DNA of 38,107 nucleotides from UBA5336 sp038522375 (lineage in GTDB: Bacteria > Pseudomonadota > Alphaproteobacteria > Caulobacterales > Hyphomonadaceae), in the NCBI GenBank assembly GCA_038522375.1, contig JBCBKE010000025.1, positions 1 through 38,107 on the forward strand. The letters run 5' to 3'. The stretch's first letter is position 1; each line of letters begins with the position of its first letter. The position numbers were made by a program, and so were the translations under genes. Of the stretch, positions 24,915 through 33,512 are shown piece by piece. Under the pieces are notes generated by a model. That model saw nothing but the letters and a program-made list of their open reading frames with translations. It did no database searches and was not told where the DNA came from.

Positions 24915-26954
24915 TTACAAATCGTCCTCGGGTTGTCCTTGCGCCAAAATCCCCGATTGGTTGTTTTCAAGCTGTTCTTGCTGGAACTTAACCAAACCAT
25001 CGCCGGGAAACGCCAACGACAGGGCTTCGAATTCCCGCTTTGCGGCGGCTTTGTCGGTCGCCAGCAAGGCAAATGCCCGATTATAGGACACTGCCGCAGC
25101 CTCCGCCTCGGCACTGAAGATCGACACCTCGAAGAGACGAATGGGCGCCTTGAGCCCCCTGATGGGGAGGGTTCCGATCTCCCGGTAGAGGACACCGGGA
25201 GCATCGACCCGTGATGCTTCACTCACGCAGATCTGCGTGCCAAACCGCTTGTTCTCCGCCTCAAGTCGGGCGGCGATATTGATGACCGATCCATGGGCGG
25301 TGTAGTCGAACCGCCGACTGCCACCAAAATTACCGACCAGCGCCCGGCCGCAATTCACGCCCACCCGTGTCAAGCCAAGGGTGACACCACCATCGGCCAG
25401 TTTTTTCCTGTAGGCTTCAGTCCTTGAAACAATGGCAATCGCACATCGCACGGATCCAAGACGATGACCGGGGTCAGGTTCAGGGGCCGAGAACAACGCA
25501 TGGACAGCATCGCCGACGATCTTGTCCACAACGCCGCCATGGTCCACCACTGTGTCGATGATAATGTCGAGATAGCCGTTCAGGATCGTGGCGACTTCCA
25601 CGCCCGGGCGGCTGTCGACGAAAGCGGTGAAACCCGCAAGGTCGGTGAACAGGGCCGTGATCTCCCTGTCCTCTGCATTGCGGCGGAGCAGACTTGGAGA
25701 GCGCGCGAGGCGGTCAACGACCTGTGGGGCAAGGAAGTGGCGGAAGCTGGCATGGATCTGGCGACGCTGTGCCCGTTCTTCCTGCTCCAGCAGCGCGAAA
25801 CACATGCCGATCGCCAACAGGAGCCCTGACGCGAACCCAGTGTAAGGCGCCATGACGCCAGCCGCGCCGTAGAGCCAGAAGATAGCGGCCCAATAGCAGA
25901 CAAGGAGCCCACCCACCGCGACCGCAGCCGCCCAGAGCCGAAGCCGGGATACGCCAAGCCCCACGCCGGCCAGCACACCAAGAACAAGGCAGAGCGCTCC
26001 CCAACGCGGCGCGAGGGGCGGGCCAGAGCGCCCATCCAGACCGGCGGCGACAGCGTAGGCATGGATTACGATTCCCGGCAGCTTTCCCTCCGGCATCAGA
26101 TCGACGGGTTCAATCGTCTGCCGCAGCCCCGCAAACCGTAGCGGCGTGGTATGCCAATCCCGGCTGTAGGGTTGGATCGCACCGACCAGGACAGTCTTTC
26201 CGGCAATCCATTCTTCCGGCAACGCCGACACAAATTCTGCGGAGTAAACCGAAAAAGGGACCTTGCCGTCGGGCCCAGGAAGAAAAGGAATGGCCTCACG
26301 AGCGCGACTTTCCACCATCCCTGCGCCGCCAGCTGCAACGATGGCATTTGCGAAAGTCGGCATATCGCCAACTGCTGCTGCCTTGAACCGCACCACCTCA
26401 TCCAGCGTGTCGATACACAAAAGGCCATGGCCAAGGGTCGTGTACTGGGAGAACCGTTGCAGCACCGACGCTACCGTACGCGTATCCAGGGTCTGCCCAC
26501 CTTGATCGCCCCATACGCTTGCCGCATCCCGTTGGCACACGGTATCCCGCTGGGCTCCATCAAGGTCGCTAACGAGGACAAGCGACGCAGACGCTTCGCT
26601 CATGACCGTTTCGAGGGCCGCATCGCCGCTTTCGGTCGTTGGCCGGTCCAGGACAACATCAAGCCCGATGACTGCTGCCCCTTTCTTGTCAAGGTCTGCC
26701 AGCACGGACGCCAAAAAGTTTCGGTTTATAGGTGAAGTGAATGGAAACCGACTTAGGGATTGGTCATCGATAGCAATGATGGCAATATCGGAATGAACAG
26801 GCTGAGGCGTGACATGGGACGACACACGCATATCGTAGAGGAAGCGCTCGAGCGCACGCACCGGCGTGGTGCTGCTCAACGCCCAGGCCATTATGGCGCT
26901 CAGCATGGCGACACCTGCAAGGCGGAACAGCCTGGGATCGGTAAGGCTCAGCAT
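24915..26954 (-). CDS. CHASE2-domain class III adenylate/guanylate cyclase
   Basis: 679 residues. One N-terminal membrane segment (about 10-27) is followed by a periplasmic CHASE2 sensor (about 28-315: ALERFLYDMRV, IAIIAIDDQSL, VIGLDVVLDRP, GKTVLVGAI). Then come membrane helices within about 318-390 and a cytoplasmic cyclase domain (about 428-610). Catalytic residues are complete: metal-binding Asp438 (FTDLAGFT) and Asp482, purine-selecting Lys478 (DKIVGDAVHALF), and transition-state Asn559 and Arg563 (INIAARLE). The other purine-selecting position is Thr, as in many bacterial adenylate cyclases, so cAMP is the more likely product. A C-terminal helical tail (about 620-665) resembles a degenerate TPR. 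It is divergent from the secreted FecR-like gene with 48 bases between starts. The CHASE2 ligand is unknown. Confidence 0.93.
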   Translation of the reverse strand: MLSLTDPRLFRLAGVAMLSAIMAWALSSTTPVRALERFLYDMRVSSHVTPQPVHSDIAIIAIDDQSLSRFPFTSPINRNFLASVLADLDKKGAAVIGLDVVLDRPTTESGDAALETVMSEASASLVLVSDLDGAQRDTVCQRDAASVWGDQGGQTLDTRTVASVLQRFSQYTTLGHGLLCIDTLDEVVRFKAAAVGDMPTFANAIVAAGGAGMVESRAREAIPFLPGPDGKVPFSVYSAEFVSALPEEWIAGKTVLVGAIQPYSRDWHTTPLRFAGLRQTIEPVDLMPEGKLPGIVIHAYAVAAGLDGRSGPPLAPRWGALCLVLGVLAGVGLGVSRLRLWAAAVAVGGLLVCYWAAIFWLYGAAGVMAPYTGFASGLLLAIGMCFALLEQEERAQRRQIHASFRHFLAPQVVDRLARSPSLLRRNAEDREITALFTDLAGFTAFVDSRPGVEVATILNGYLDIIIDTVVDHGGVVDKIVGDAVHALFSAPEPDPGHRLGSVRCAIAIVSRTEAYRKKLADGGVTLGLTRVGVNCGRALVGNFGGSRRFDYTAHGSVINIAARLEAENKRFGTQICVSEASRVDAPGVLYREIGTLPIRGLKAPIRLFEVSIFSAEAEAAAVSYNRAFALLATDKAAAKREFEALSLAFPGDGLVKFQQEQLENNQSGILAQGQPEDDL

Positions 26955-27002
26955 TCCTTGTCTCGCTCCGCCGAAAACACAACGCGTCCAGTTTGGCAGG
27001 CG

Positions 27003-27836
27003 ATGGTAAAAACAGCCAGCAGTCTTGCGTGCGCCACCCTCCTCTCAACAATGGCGGCAGATTTGGCGGCGGCGGACGGGGTTGTGATCGCATCGACTTC
27101 AGCCACCTATCCCGAGGGCTCCATTATCGGCAAGGGCCAGACACTTGTGCTCACCAGCGGCGAAACCGTTTCGATCCTCGACCGCTCTGGCGAGCTGCTG
27201 TCCATGAACCAGTCGGGCGCCTATCTCGGCGCAACCGACACCGGAAAGGACCCAGCCCAGGCACGTCCAACCGCCATGGAGGCTGCGCTATGGACCGGCC
27301 AGCGGGCCGATATCGGAGGCACGCGCACCGAAGATCTCGAAACCTGCCTTGCCGACGCCGAGACACGGCCAGACCTTTCAGTGGAGGACTGCCAGCGCGC
27401 CTTTCCAGACACCCCAAAACCGCCGGCGCTTGAGGTCGGCCTCGCCATGCGCAGCGGACACCTTCGCCCCAATGACCTGATGATCTTCAAAGTCGAAGCG
27501 AGCTTCGATGCCAAAGTCAGTTGCACGGCAGCCGCGGATCTGAACGACGCTCCTCGCTACGCCTTGAGCCTTGGTGTTCAGGAACGTGCCCTGCTTCGCC
27601 TGAGCCAGAATGTGACCGCCATGGCCCCGCAGCGGGGCAGCCCGATTATCACGGCTCCTGAAGAACCTGGCACATACCGGGTCGACTGCATCGCCGTCGA
27701 CGTTGCAACGGTCGATCGACTCACAGCGGCTCTGGACGAGAATGTCGAACCGACGGCTGCGATGATGCGGAGCTATGCAAGGGTCAACGAGGCCGTCATG
27801 GCCGAGACCACCCTGAAGGTCGTGGTCCGCAACTAA
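27003..27836 (+). CDS. Secreted protein of unknown function (FecR-like N-terminal segment)
   Basis: 277 residues from ATG 27003, which has GGCAGG just upstream; the frame is open further upstream but would overlap the cyclase gene. A signal peptide is likely (residues 1-25, MVKTASSLACATLL to LAAADG). The mature N-terminus has the pattern TYPEGSIIGKGQTLVLTSGETVSIL, a beta-rich segment resembling FecR-like domains, in which a hydrophobic strand, a Gly turn and LxxG-x-V recur. The middle has three Cys (in ETCLAD, EDCQRA and VSCTAA), and a fourth near the end (RVDCIAVD), so two disulfides are possible. The C-terminal third (MRSGHLRPNDLMIFKVE) looks like a second beta domain. I cannot name a function. 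Its tight divergent pairing with the cyclase suggests a partner or input to the CHASE2 sensor. Confidence 0.7.
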   Translation: MVKTASSLACATLLSTMAADLAAADGVVIASTSATYPEGSIIGKGQTLVLTSGETVSILDRSGELLSMNQSGAYLGATDTGKDPAQARPTAMEAALWTGQRADIGGTRTEDLETCLADAETRPDLSVEDCQRAFPDTPKPPALEVGLAMRSGHLRPNDLMIFKVEASFDAKVSCTAAADLNDAPRYALSLGVQERALLRLSQNVTAMAPQRGSPIITAPEEPGTYRVDCIAVDVATVDRLTAALDENVEPTAAMMRSYARVNEAVMAETTLKVVVRN

Positions 27837-27886
27837 ACGTTTCGCCCTTGGCGGAAACGCGCAGCTGGCGACCGCCCGCCGTTTTC

Positions 27887-27920
27887 GCAAACGCTTCCGT
27901 TTGCTGCGAGCTTGCTCGAA
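27887..27920 (+). repeat. Dispersed intergenic repeat, copy A
   Basis: GCAAACG-ctt-CCGTTTGC forms a hairpin and is followed by TGCGAGCTTGCTCG. Copy B near 37090 matches it with a one-base gap and a few substitutions. Copy A lies in the 270-base gap 27837-28106 between convergent genes, which otherwise shows only a weak bulged hairpin directly after the 27836 stop and no credible gene. Confidence 0.6.
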
Positions 27921-28106
27921 CGTCCTTGTTGTCCAACGTCTGAAACTCACCGGCACGGACCGCGTATAGGCCGCATCCCCAGCAGCATCACTCGCTAAGT
28001 CCACCCGCATGCCGGTTGCGCGTGTGAGGTTGTCGATCGTGCTTTCGCCATTGGCGAACACTGGCCACAGATGATCCCCACCAGCCTGGATGGCCCCCCT
28101 CGCAGA

Positions 28107-30644
28107 TCAGAGGGTTGCAGGCACGAAGATGAAGTCGCCGCCCTCGTGGCCGGTATGGAAAATCTCGCTGTACTGCGGTTCCTGTTCCCAGCCTTGGGTA
28201 TACCCCGTGGTGGTCACGATCTCCTTGATGCGTTTGAACACATCACCGCCGAACGCGATGCTATCGCTTTCTGTCAGCGCTAGGATGAACGCGCTCGCAA
28301 ACAGCGAGTGCCCCCCTCCCAATCCATCGGCAACCGGCTGAAGCCCGCCCGCGGCCATGACGTGCCGGCTCTTTTTCGATGCAGCACGGCGCAGGAATTC
28401 GGTCTTCGCCCGTTGCTCGGCAGACTCGGCCACCACAGCCACCGGCGCCCGCGTGAAAGCGCCGGCATAGCAACTGTCCGCCACGACAAGCACCTTCCGC
28501 GCCTTTGACAATGAAAGCTGATCGTTGATCGTATCAACCGAGATCGAGTTGGCGGTGCCGAACGGGATCGAATCAACGGGCTCCCAATAGCCATTCTTGA
28601 TCTCGTCGAAATACTGTCCGTGACCGGCAAAATAGATAAGCAGATTGTCAGTCGGCCCGAGGTCACGACGCAGCTTGTCGATGGCACCCATGATTTCGAC
28701 CCGGGTGGCGTCCTTCAGAACCGTCGTCTCGAAATCATACTTCGTTTCCAGCAGACGACCGACAACCGTGACGTCCCGGTGCGAGGTATCGAGGTCGGGC
28801 CAGTCCGGGTCATCGTAGTTCTGATTGCCGATCAGCAGGGCATGGAACCGGCCGAACTCGATGTTCACTTTCGCGCGTTCCACCTCCGGCGTGAACGATG
28901 CCGGCTGCGCGGTCGGAACGAGGCTGCGTTGCCGCGATATGCCGGCCTGCAGCGTCGCGAAAATGTTCTCAATGTCGGCTTCGCGCGCTTCCAACTCCGC
29001 TTCCCGCTTTTCAAGCGCCGCTTCACTGGCCTTGAGCTGGGTCTCCTTCAACGAGATATCCGCCATCCGTCGATCGATCTCGCCAAGCGATGCGGCGAAT
29101 TTCGCCTCTCTGCTTTCAATCGCCTTGATGCGGCGGAAAAGGTCGGCTTCAGCGGTAGCGACGGCGACCTTTTCCGCCTCGAACGCCATGCGCTCGGACG
29201 TCAGGGCTGCTTGCAAGCTGGACGCAACGCCGGCCTGTGACGCAAGGGTTTCAAGTTCGCGGCGACGCTCTGCCAGTTCGGCATCCAGCGCTGCAAGCTC
29301 GGCGCTCTTTCGGCTGACCGCTTCACGTTCGGCTGACAGAGACGCCGCTTGCCGCGCATACGCTGCCTGGTCTGCTGCCAGTTGTTCGCGCGCCGCTTGC
29401 AAGGCCGCACGGTCCGCGCTGATCGCCTCACGTTCAGCCCCAAGGTCAGCGGCCGCAACATCCTGACTTGCGAGCGCAACTTCTCGCGTGATCAGTCGGG
29501 CTTCCCGGTCGGCGACGGCTTTAAGCTGTGAATTCAAATCATCGCGCATCGACTGCAGCGATGCCTGGGATGCCGTCTGCGCTGCAATCGCGCTATCGCG
29601 ATCTGCTGTCAGGACTGCGATCTGCTGGCGTGCACTGGCGAGTTCAGCTTCGAGGCCGGCGATCTGTTGCGGCGCGACCGACGGAGCCGGTCCGGCAGCG
29701 GCGGCCTCGCGAATTGCTGCTGCAAGAGCGATATCCTTTTCAGCGAGACGCCTTGCCTGCTCGGCGAGGGCCGCCTCCTTCTGCTCCAGCGCCGCCTGCG
29801 TGCTCGTCAACTCGGCCTGCAGCGTGGAGAGCATCGCAGCCTCGTCGGCCTGACGACCCATGGTATCCGAGAGCGATGTCCGCTGTTCCAACAGGGACTG
29901 CTCAAGCCGGGCGATTTCCGCCTCCGCAGCCCGCCGGGCCGCTTCGAGGGCAATGGTTTGGGCTTCGAGATCGCGGACCTCGGCCTGGAGCGCTGCGATT
30001 TCATCATCGCGGAGCGCAAGCTCGGCCCTGAGTGCAAGAATTTCCTCCGGATCCACCAGTCTGACCGATCCGGCCAGGTCATCGGTCAGGCCATAGGCTG
30101 CTCGGTACAGCGCGGCAGCTGCATCGGCATCGGCCGGTCCACCAAGCCCTTGCTCCAGCAGACGGGCGTAGTTGAACTGAGCAGGCGTCCAATCCTGCTC
30201 GGCAGCGCGCTGGTACCAAAGCCGCGCCATCGCGTAATCCGGCACGCCATTCTCGCCCCGTTCGGACAGTTCGCCAACATAGTTCTGGGCTTGGGCGTCG
30301 CCGTCCATGGCGAGCGGCAGCCAGGCCTTGAGTGATCCCGAAATACTCGCCCGGTCTTCCAGGACATATTCACCGCCGCGAATTTCGCACGTCTCTGCGG
30401 TCGCACGCACCAGCTTTCGCCGGGCCATGTAGGTCACCCGGCGCCCCAATTGCCGGACCTGACCTGGGAGAAGACAATCGACAACGGTAAACTCGTCCCC
30501 AGAGCCCCTCACTGCGCCGTCAGCGTAAGCGGGCGTTGCTGCAACTGTAAGTATTGCAGCAGTCGCTACAGAACACGATAGCCACCGGATGCTTGATAGT
30601 GATCGAGCGCCGTTGCGATCTTTGCTTTGAGCTACATACGACAT
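28107..30644 (-). CDS. Secreted caspase-like (C14) protein with Sel1-like repeats and coiled coil
   Basis: 845 residues from ATG 30644, preceded by GAAAGA; an ATG six codons upstream lacks a ribosome-binding site. An N-terminal signal peptide is likely (hydrophobic SVATAAILTVAATPAYA). About residues 105-185 resemble Sel1-like repeats (LAMDGDAQAQNYVGELSERG, ARLWYQRAAEQ, AAALYRAAYG). Then about 370 residues (200-575) form a long Ala/Glu/Arg-rich coiled coil. The C-terminal domain (about 590-845) is a caspase-like peptidase: FHALLIGNQNY, catalytic His675 in YFAGHGQ and Cys725 in VVADSCYAG, both present. Such bacterial caspase homologues cleave after basic or acidic residues, but specificity cannot be read here. 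Exported caspase-like proteins with this architecture are uncommon. It is divergent from the barrel gene and faces the FecR-like gene tail to tail. Confidence 0.9.
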   Translation of the reverse strand: MSYVAQSKDRNGARSLSSIRWLSCSVATAAILTVAATPAYADGAVRGSGDEFTVVDCLLPGQVRQLGRRVTYMARRKLVRATAETCEIRGGEYVLEDRASISGSLKAWLPLAMDGDAQAQNYVGELSERGENGVPDYAMARLWYQRAAEQDWTPAQFNYARLLEQGLGGPADADAAAALYRAAYGLTDDLAGSVRLVDPEEILALRAELALRDDEIAALQAEVRDLEAQTIALEAARRAAEAEIARLEQSLLEQRTSLSDTMGRQADEAAMLSTLQAELTSTQAALEQKEAALAEQARRLAEKDIALAAAIREAAAAGPAPSVAPQQIAGLEAELASARQQIAVLTADRDSAIAAQTASQASLQSMRDDLNSQLKAVADREARLITREVALASQDVAAADLGAEREAISADRAALQAAREQLAADQAAYARQAASLSAEREAVSRKSAELAALDAELAERRRELETLASQAGVASSLQAALTSERMAFEAEKVAVATAEADLFRRIKAIESREAKFAASLGEIDRRMADISLKETQLKASEAALEKREAELEAREADIENIFATLQAGISRQRSLVPTAQPASFTPEVERAKVNIEFGRFHALLIGNQNYDDPDWPDLDTSHRDVTVVGRLLETKYDFETTVLKDATRVEIMGAIDKLRRDLGPTDNLLIYFAGHGQYFDEIKNGYWEPVDSIPFGTANSISVDTINDQLSLSKARKVLVVADSCYAGAFTRAPVAVVAESAEQRAKTEFLRRAASKKSRHVMAAGGLQPVADGLGGGHSLFASAFILALTESDSIAFGGDVFKRIKEIVTTTGYTQGWEQEPQYSEIFHTGHEGGDFIFVPATL

Positions 30645-30734
30645 CTGTGGTCTTTCAGTCATATCGGAAGGATTTCAGCAACCCGAATTGGGAATTTATT
30701 CGACATTACTACACGACCCCAGCATTAAAAAGGT

Positions 30735-30748
30735 GTGCTCACGAGCAC
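30735..30748. promoter_or_regulatory. Palindrome between caspase and barrel genes (CRP-like)
   Basis: GTGCTC-AC-GAGCAC is a perfect inverted repeat in the 180-base gap between the two divergent genes. With flanks it reads TGTGC-N6-GCACC, matching 7 of 10 half-site positions of the CRP consensus TGTGA-N6-TCACA. It could serve either gene. The nearby nucleotide cyclase makes a cAMP receptor attractive, but this is inference. Confidence 0.45.
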
Positions 30749-30824
30749 CCTACCCGAGACGCGACTGGAGCATGGTGTGATGCATAGAAACGTGAGCATT
30801 CGATAACAATGGGGACGAACTAAG

Positions 30825-32237
30825 ATGCGACGAGACATTTCCAAGGCAACGGCTGTTCTGGCATCGCTTGTGACGGTGTCCATGGGACAGGCTAACGCAC
30901 AGGCTTCAGGCACTTCCTTCGGCGATAACTCAACCAGCTTTCGAGCGCATGTCGCAGAGATCTGCCCGGTTCTGGGGCAGTCAACGATGAGGAATGAGGA
31001 CCAGACGGATCTTTTCCTGCGGTGCAACGGCATTCTGGCGAGGGGTCAATCGGAGCTGGAAGGGCTATCGGAGTCTGGCGACCTTCTGGACCAGTATATC
31101 GGGCTCCAGAACATCGCCCAGCAATCTGATGCCGCGACCCAGCCAAATCGTGCGGAGCAGGCCGTCTCCAACCGGGTCACGTCCATCTCCAGCCAGTTAC
31201 GCTCGCGGCAATTCGCGTCGGTGGGCCAGGCGCGCCCAGTTTTGATGGCGTCGAACGATCCATCCGCCATTCCCGACATGAGCGCATCACCCCGCTCTGC
31301 ACTCGATGGCTTCCTCACCTTCGGTTACTTCGATGGTGAACAGAACACCACGGTAGACGAGTTGGGCTTCGAACAGGACGGCTACTGGGTCTCTGGCGGC
31401 CTCGACTACGCTTTCTCAGATACATTCGTGGTCGGCGCCGCTGCGACCTATAATGACAGCTCTGCTGATTTCGATGCCGTTGGCTCACTCACATCCGGCG
31501 GCGGCATGGAGTCCGAAAGCTGGTCGGTGTCGGCCTACGGGGTTTACCTTCCGACCGAGAACCTCGAGTTCAATGGCTTGATCAGTTTCGGCCAGGCCGA
31601 CTTCTCGAATACGCGCCGCATCTCCGGAACCGACAAGAACGGCGACGGTGACGCCAATATCGCCAACGGGGAAACGGTCGCCACCATCGATCGCACCGCG
31701 AGCAGCGAGAGCGACGCCGATACCTTCCAGATCACCGCTGGCGGTTCCTATGCCTTCTACCTCGACGATGGTGTCTCACTGATCCCGGACGTGGAAGTCA
31801 GCTACTACAATGCGGACATCGGTGCATTCACGGAAACTGGGGCGGATGGACTCGACCTTGCGTTTGGTGACCAGGAGGTCGACAGCCTCAGAGTCTCGGT
31901 GGGGGGAACCCTCAACCGGGCCTTCAGTGCCGATTGGGGCGTCCTGGTACCTTATGTGCGTGCCCGGGTGATTTCCGAGTTCGAAGATGACGAGCAAAAT
32001 ATCGTTGTCAGCTACGCTGCCATCCAAGGCATCCAGCGTCCCGATGGCAGCCCTTTAGACAGCTCTTTTGTCATCACCACCAACCCCGCCGATGAACTGA
32101 GCGGCGACGTTGCGATTGGCGCGTCGGCCGTTTGGACGAATGGGTTCTCGGGCTTTGCTGAATACTCGACGGTCGTCGCCTTCGAAGACGTGACCTATAA
32201 CAGCCTGACCCTCGGTCTGCGGTACGAATTCGGCTGA
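30825..32237 (+). CDS. Autotransporter-type outer-membrane beta-barrel protein
   Basis: 470 residues. ATG 30825 has GGGGA 9 bases upstream. The signal peptide ends near QANAQASG (about 26). A short N-terminal domain (27-150) carries two Cys (AEICPVL and FLRCNGIL) and helical QN-rich sequence, a pattern I associate with alphaproteobacterial autotransporter-barrel proteins that lack a long passenger. Residues from about 157 (LDGFLTFGYFDGEQN) to the end form alternating amphipathic strands (VVGAAATYNDSS, SWSVSAYGVYL) and close with LTLGLRYEFG, the terminal aromatic pattern of barrels inserted by BAM. No passenger domain or protease motif is visible, so it is more likely a pore or anchor than a classical secreted autotransporter. 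It is divergent from the caspase gene across a palindrome and ends at a strong terminator. Confidence 0.87.
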   Translation: MRRDISKATAVLASLVTVSMGQANAQASGTSFGDNSTSFRAHVAEICPVLGQSTMRNEDQTDLFLRCNGILARGQSELEGLSESGDLLDQYIGLQNIAQQSDAATQPNRAEQAVSNRVTSISSQLRSRQFASVGQARPVLMASNDPSAIPDMSASPRSALDGFLTFGYFDGEQNTTVDELGFEQDGYWVSGGLDYAFSDTFVVGAAATYNDSSADFDAVGSLTSGGGMESESWSVSAYGVYLPTENLEFNGLISFGQADFSNTRRISGTDKNGDGDANIANGETVATIDRTASSESDADTFQITAGGSYAFYLDDGVSLIPDVEVSYYNADIGAFTETGADGLDLAFGDQEVDSLRVSVGGTLNRAFSADWGVLVPYVRARVISEFEDDEQNIVVSYAAIQGIQRPDGSPLDSSFVITTNPADELSGDVAIGASAVWTNGFSGFAEYSTVVAFEDVTYNSLTLGLRYEFG

Positions 32238-32260
32238 TCGCTCCGGTCATATCTCGACAG

Positions 32261-32296
32261 AACGCCCGGGACCCGGATTCCCGGGCGTTTTCGTTT
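32261..32296 (+). terminator. Rho-independent terminator of the barrel gene
   Basis: AACGCCCGGGA (32261-32271) pairs perfectly with TCCCGGGCGTT (32279-32289), with a 7-base loop and TTCGTTT after it. It starts 23 bases past the barrel stop and also lies just past the end of the convergent CoA-transferase gene. Confidence 0.9.
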
Positions 32297-32301
32297 GGTG
32301 C

Positions 32302-33474
32302 CTACATGGGTCCCTCGCCGAGCCCCAAGGACTCCAGGACCAAATCCGTATGCTGACCCAGAATCGGCGCCGGATCGATTGCCCGGGTCGGCAGGCCCAC
32401 GAACCGCACCGGCGGTTGGGTCTCCCAGTATGCGCCTTCGGTCGGATGTTCGCGCCGCTGGAAAAAGCCCGACGCCTTCAGGTGCGGATCGTCCCGCAAG
32501 GCTGAGATATCATTGACCCGGCCCGCCGGGATATCCGCCGCGGCAAACACCTCCAGCCAATGGGCGGTGGTTTCCGCGAGCAGGTAGTGCTGCGTCCGGG
32601 CCATCATGTAATCCATGTTGAAATACCGGCCCCGGCGGGAATTGATCCGCTCATCCTCCAGCTCTTCCGGTGCGCCGAATACATCAAAAACCCTGATCCA
32701 GCGCTGGTCATTGTAGGGCGCCAGCACCAGCCAGCCATCGCGGGTCTGGAGCGGTTGACGGCAGGGATCCACCTGGCGCTGGTAACACCAGGGCCCCACC
32801 GGGGGGTCGAAGACCGCCTCGTAGAAATGCTCTTCAAGCAGGAAATGGGTGATGCACTCGAACATCGGCACTTCCACATGGACCGCCTCGCCCGTCCGGT
32901 CCCGGTGATGCAGGGCAGCAAGCGTGGCGTAGGCCGCATGCAGCCCCGACACCTTGTCGGCAAACGCCAAGGGCAGGAACCGGGGTTTCTCGTTGCCGTC
33001 CACCCGTGGGAGCAGCGTGGTGGCGCCAGACAGACCCTGTATCAGGTCGTCATAGGCCGGCCGCCCCGCATAGGGCCCACCCTCGCCGAAGCCCAGACAG
33101 TGGACGTAGACGATATCCGGTTTGATCGCCTTGACGGCCTCGAACGTCAGTCCCAACCGCTCCACCGCGTCCGGCCGGATATTGTGGACGAACACATCGC
33201 TCCCGGCGATCAAAGCCCTCGCCGCGGCCATCCCAGCTTCCGACTTGAGGTCCCAGACCACCGATCGCTTGCCACGGTTCAGCGTAAGGTGGCATGGCCC
33301 CATGCCCTTCGTGTTCGCGGGCCTGCCGACATTGCGGAAATCATCGCCCGCCGCCGGTTCCATTTTCACGACATCAGCCCCCATATCGGCGAGTGTCTGG
33401 GTGCAGTAAGGACCGAAGATCACGGTGCTCATGTCCGCAACCTTGATATCATTCAGTAGCGCAGTGGCCGGCAT
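32302..33474 (-). CDS. CaiB/BaiF-family (class III) CoA-transferase
   Basis: A 390-residue cytoplasmic enzyme that moves CoA between carboxylic acids through an aspartyl-CoA anhydride. The N-terminal half begins with IKVADMSTVIFGPYCTQTLADMGADVVKMEP, a family hallmark. The catalytic Asp is Asp142 in GRPAYDDLIQGLSG, followed by the conserved HAAYATLAALHHRDRTG and the C-terminal PAGRVNDISAL. ATG 33474 follows AGGAG. It is the last gene of a minus-strand operon starting with an amidohydrolase, with an SDR remnant between. The acid handled is not predictable; the neighbours suggest breakdown of a cyclic or lactone-type compound. Confidence 0.94.
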   Translation of the reverse strand: MPATALLNDIKVADMSTVIFGPYCTQTLADMGADVVKMEPAAGDDFRNVGRPANTKGMGPCHLTLNRGKRSVVWDLKSEAGMAAARALIAGSDVFVHNIRPDAVERLGLTFEAVKAIKPDIVYVHCLGFGEGGPYAGRPAYDDLIQGLSGATTLLPRVDGNEKPRFLPLAFADKVSGLHAAYATLAALHHRDRTGEAVHVEVPMFECITHFLLEEHFYEAVFDPPVGPWCYQRQVDPCRQPLQTRDGWLVLAPYNDQRWIRVFDVFGAPEELEDERINSRRGRYFNMDYMMARTQHYLLAETTAHWLEVFAAADIPAGRVNDISALRDDPHLKASGFFQRREHPTEGAYWETQPPVRFVGLPTRAIDPAPILGQHTDLVLESLGLGEGPM

Positions 33475-33512
33475 CGGGCGCTCCTTGAAGTTAGATGACA
33501 GTGGCAGGGAAG

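Noticed and set aside
27378..28061. Minus-strand open frame covering the 27837-28106 gap
   Set aside because: It runs opposite the FecR-like gene, includes the dispersed repeat, and its translation (RSKRKRLRKRRAV) looks like translated repeat, not protein.
28825..29853. Plus-strand frames and apparent repeats opposite the caspase coiled coil
   Set aside because: Low-complexity Ala/Glu/Arg codons on the coding strand create long Ser/Ala-rich antisense frames and near-repeats; not a CRISPR or tandem repeat.
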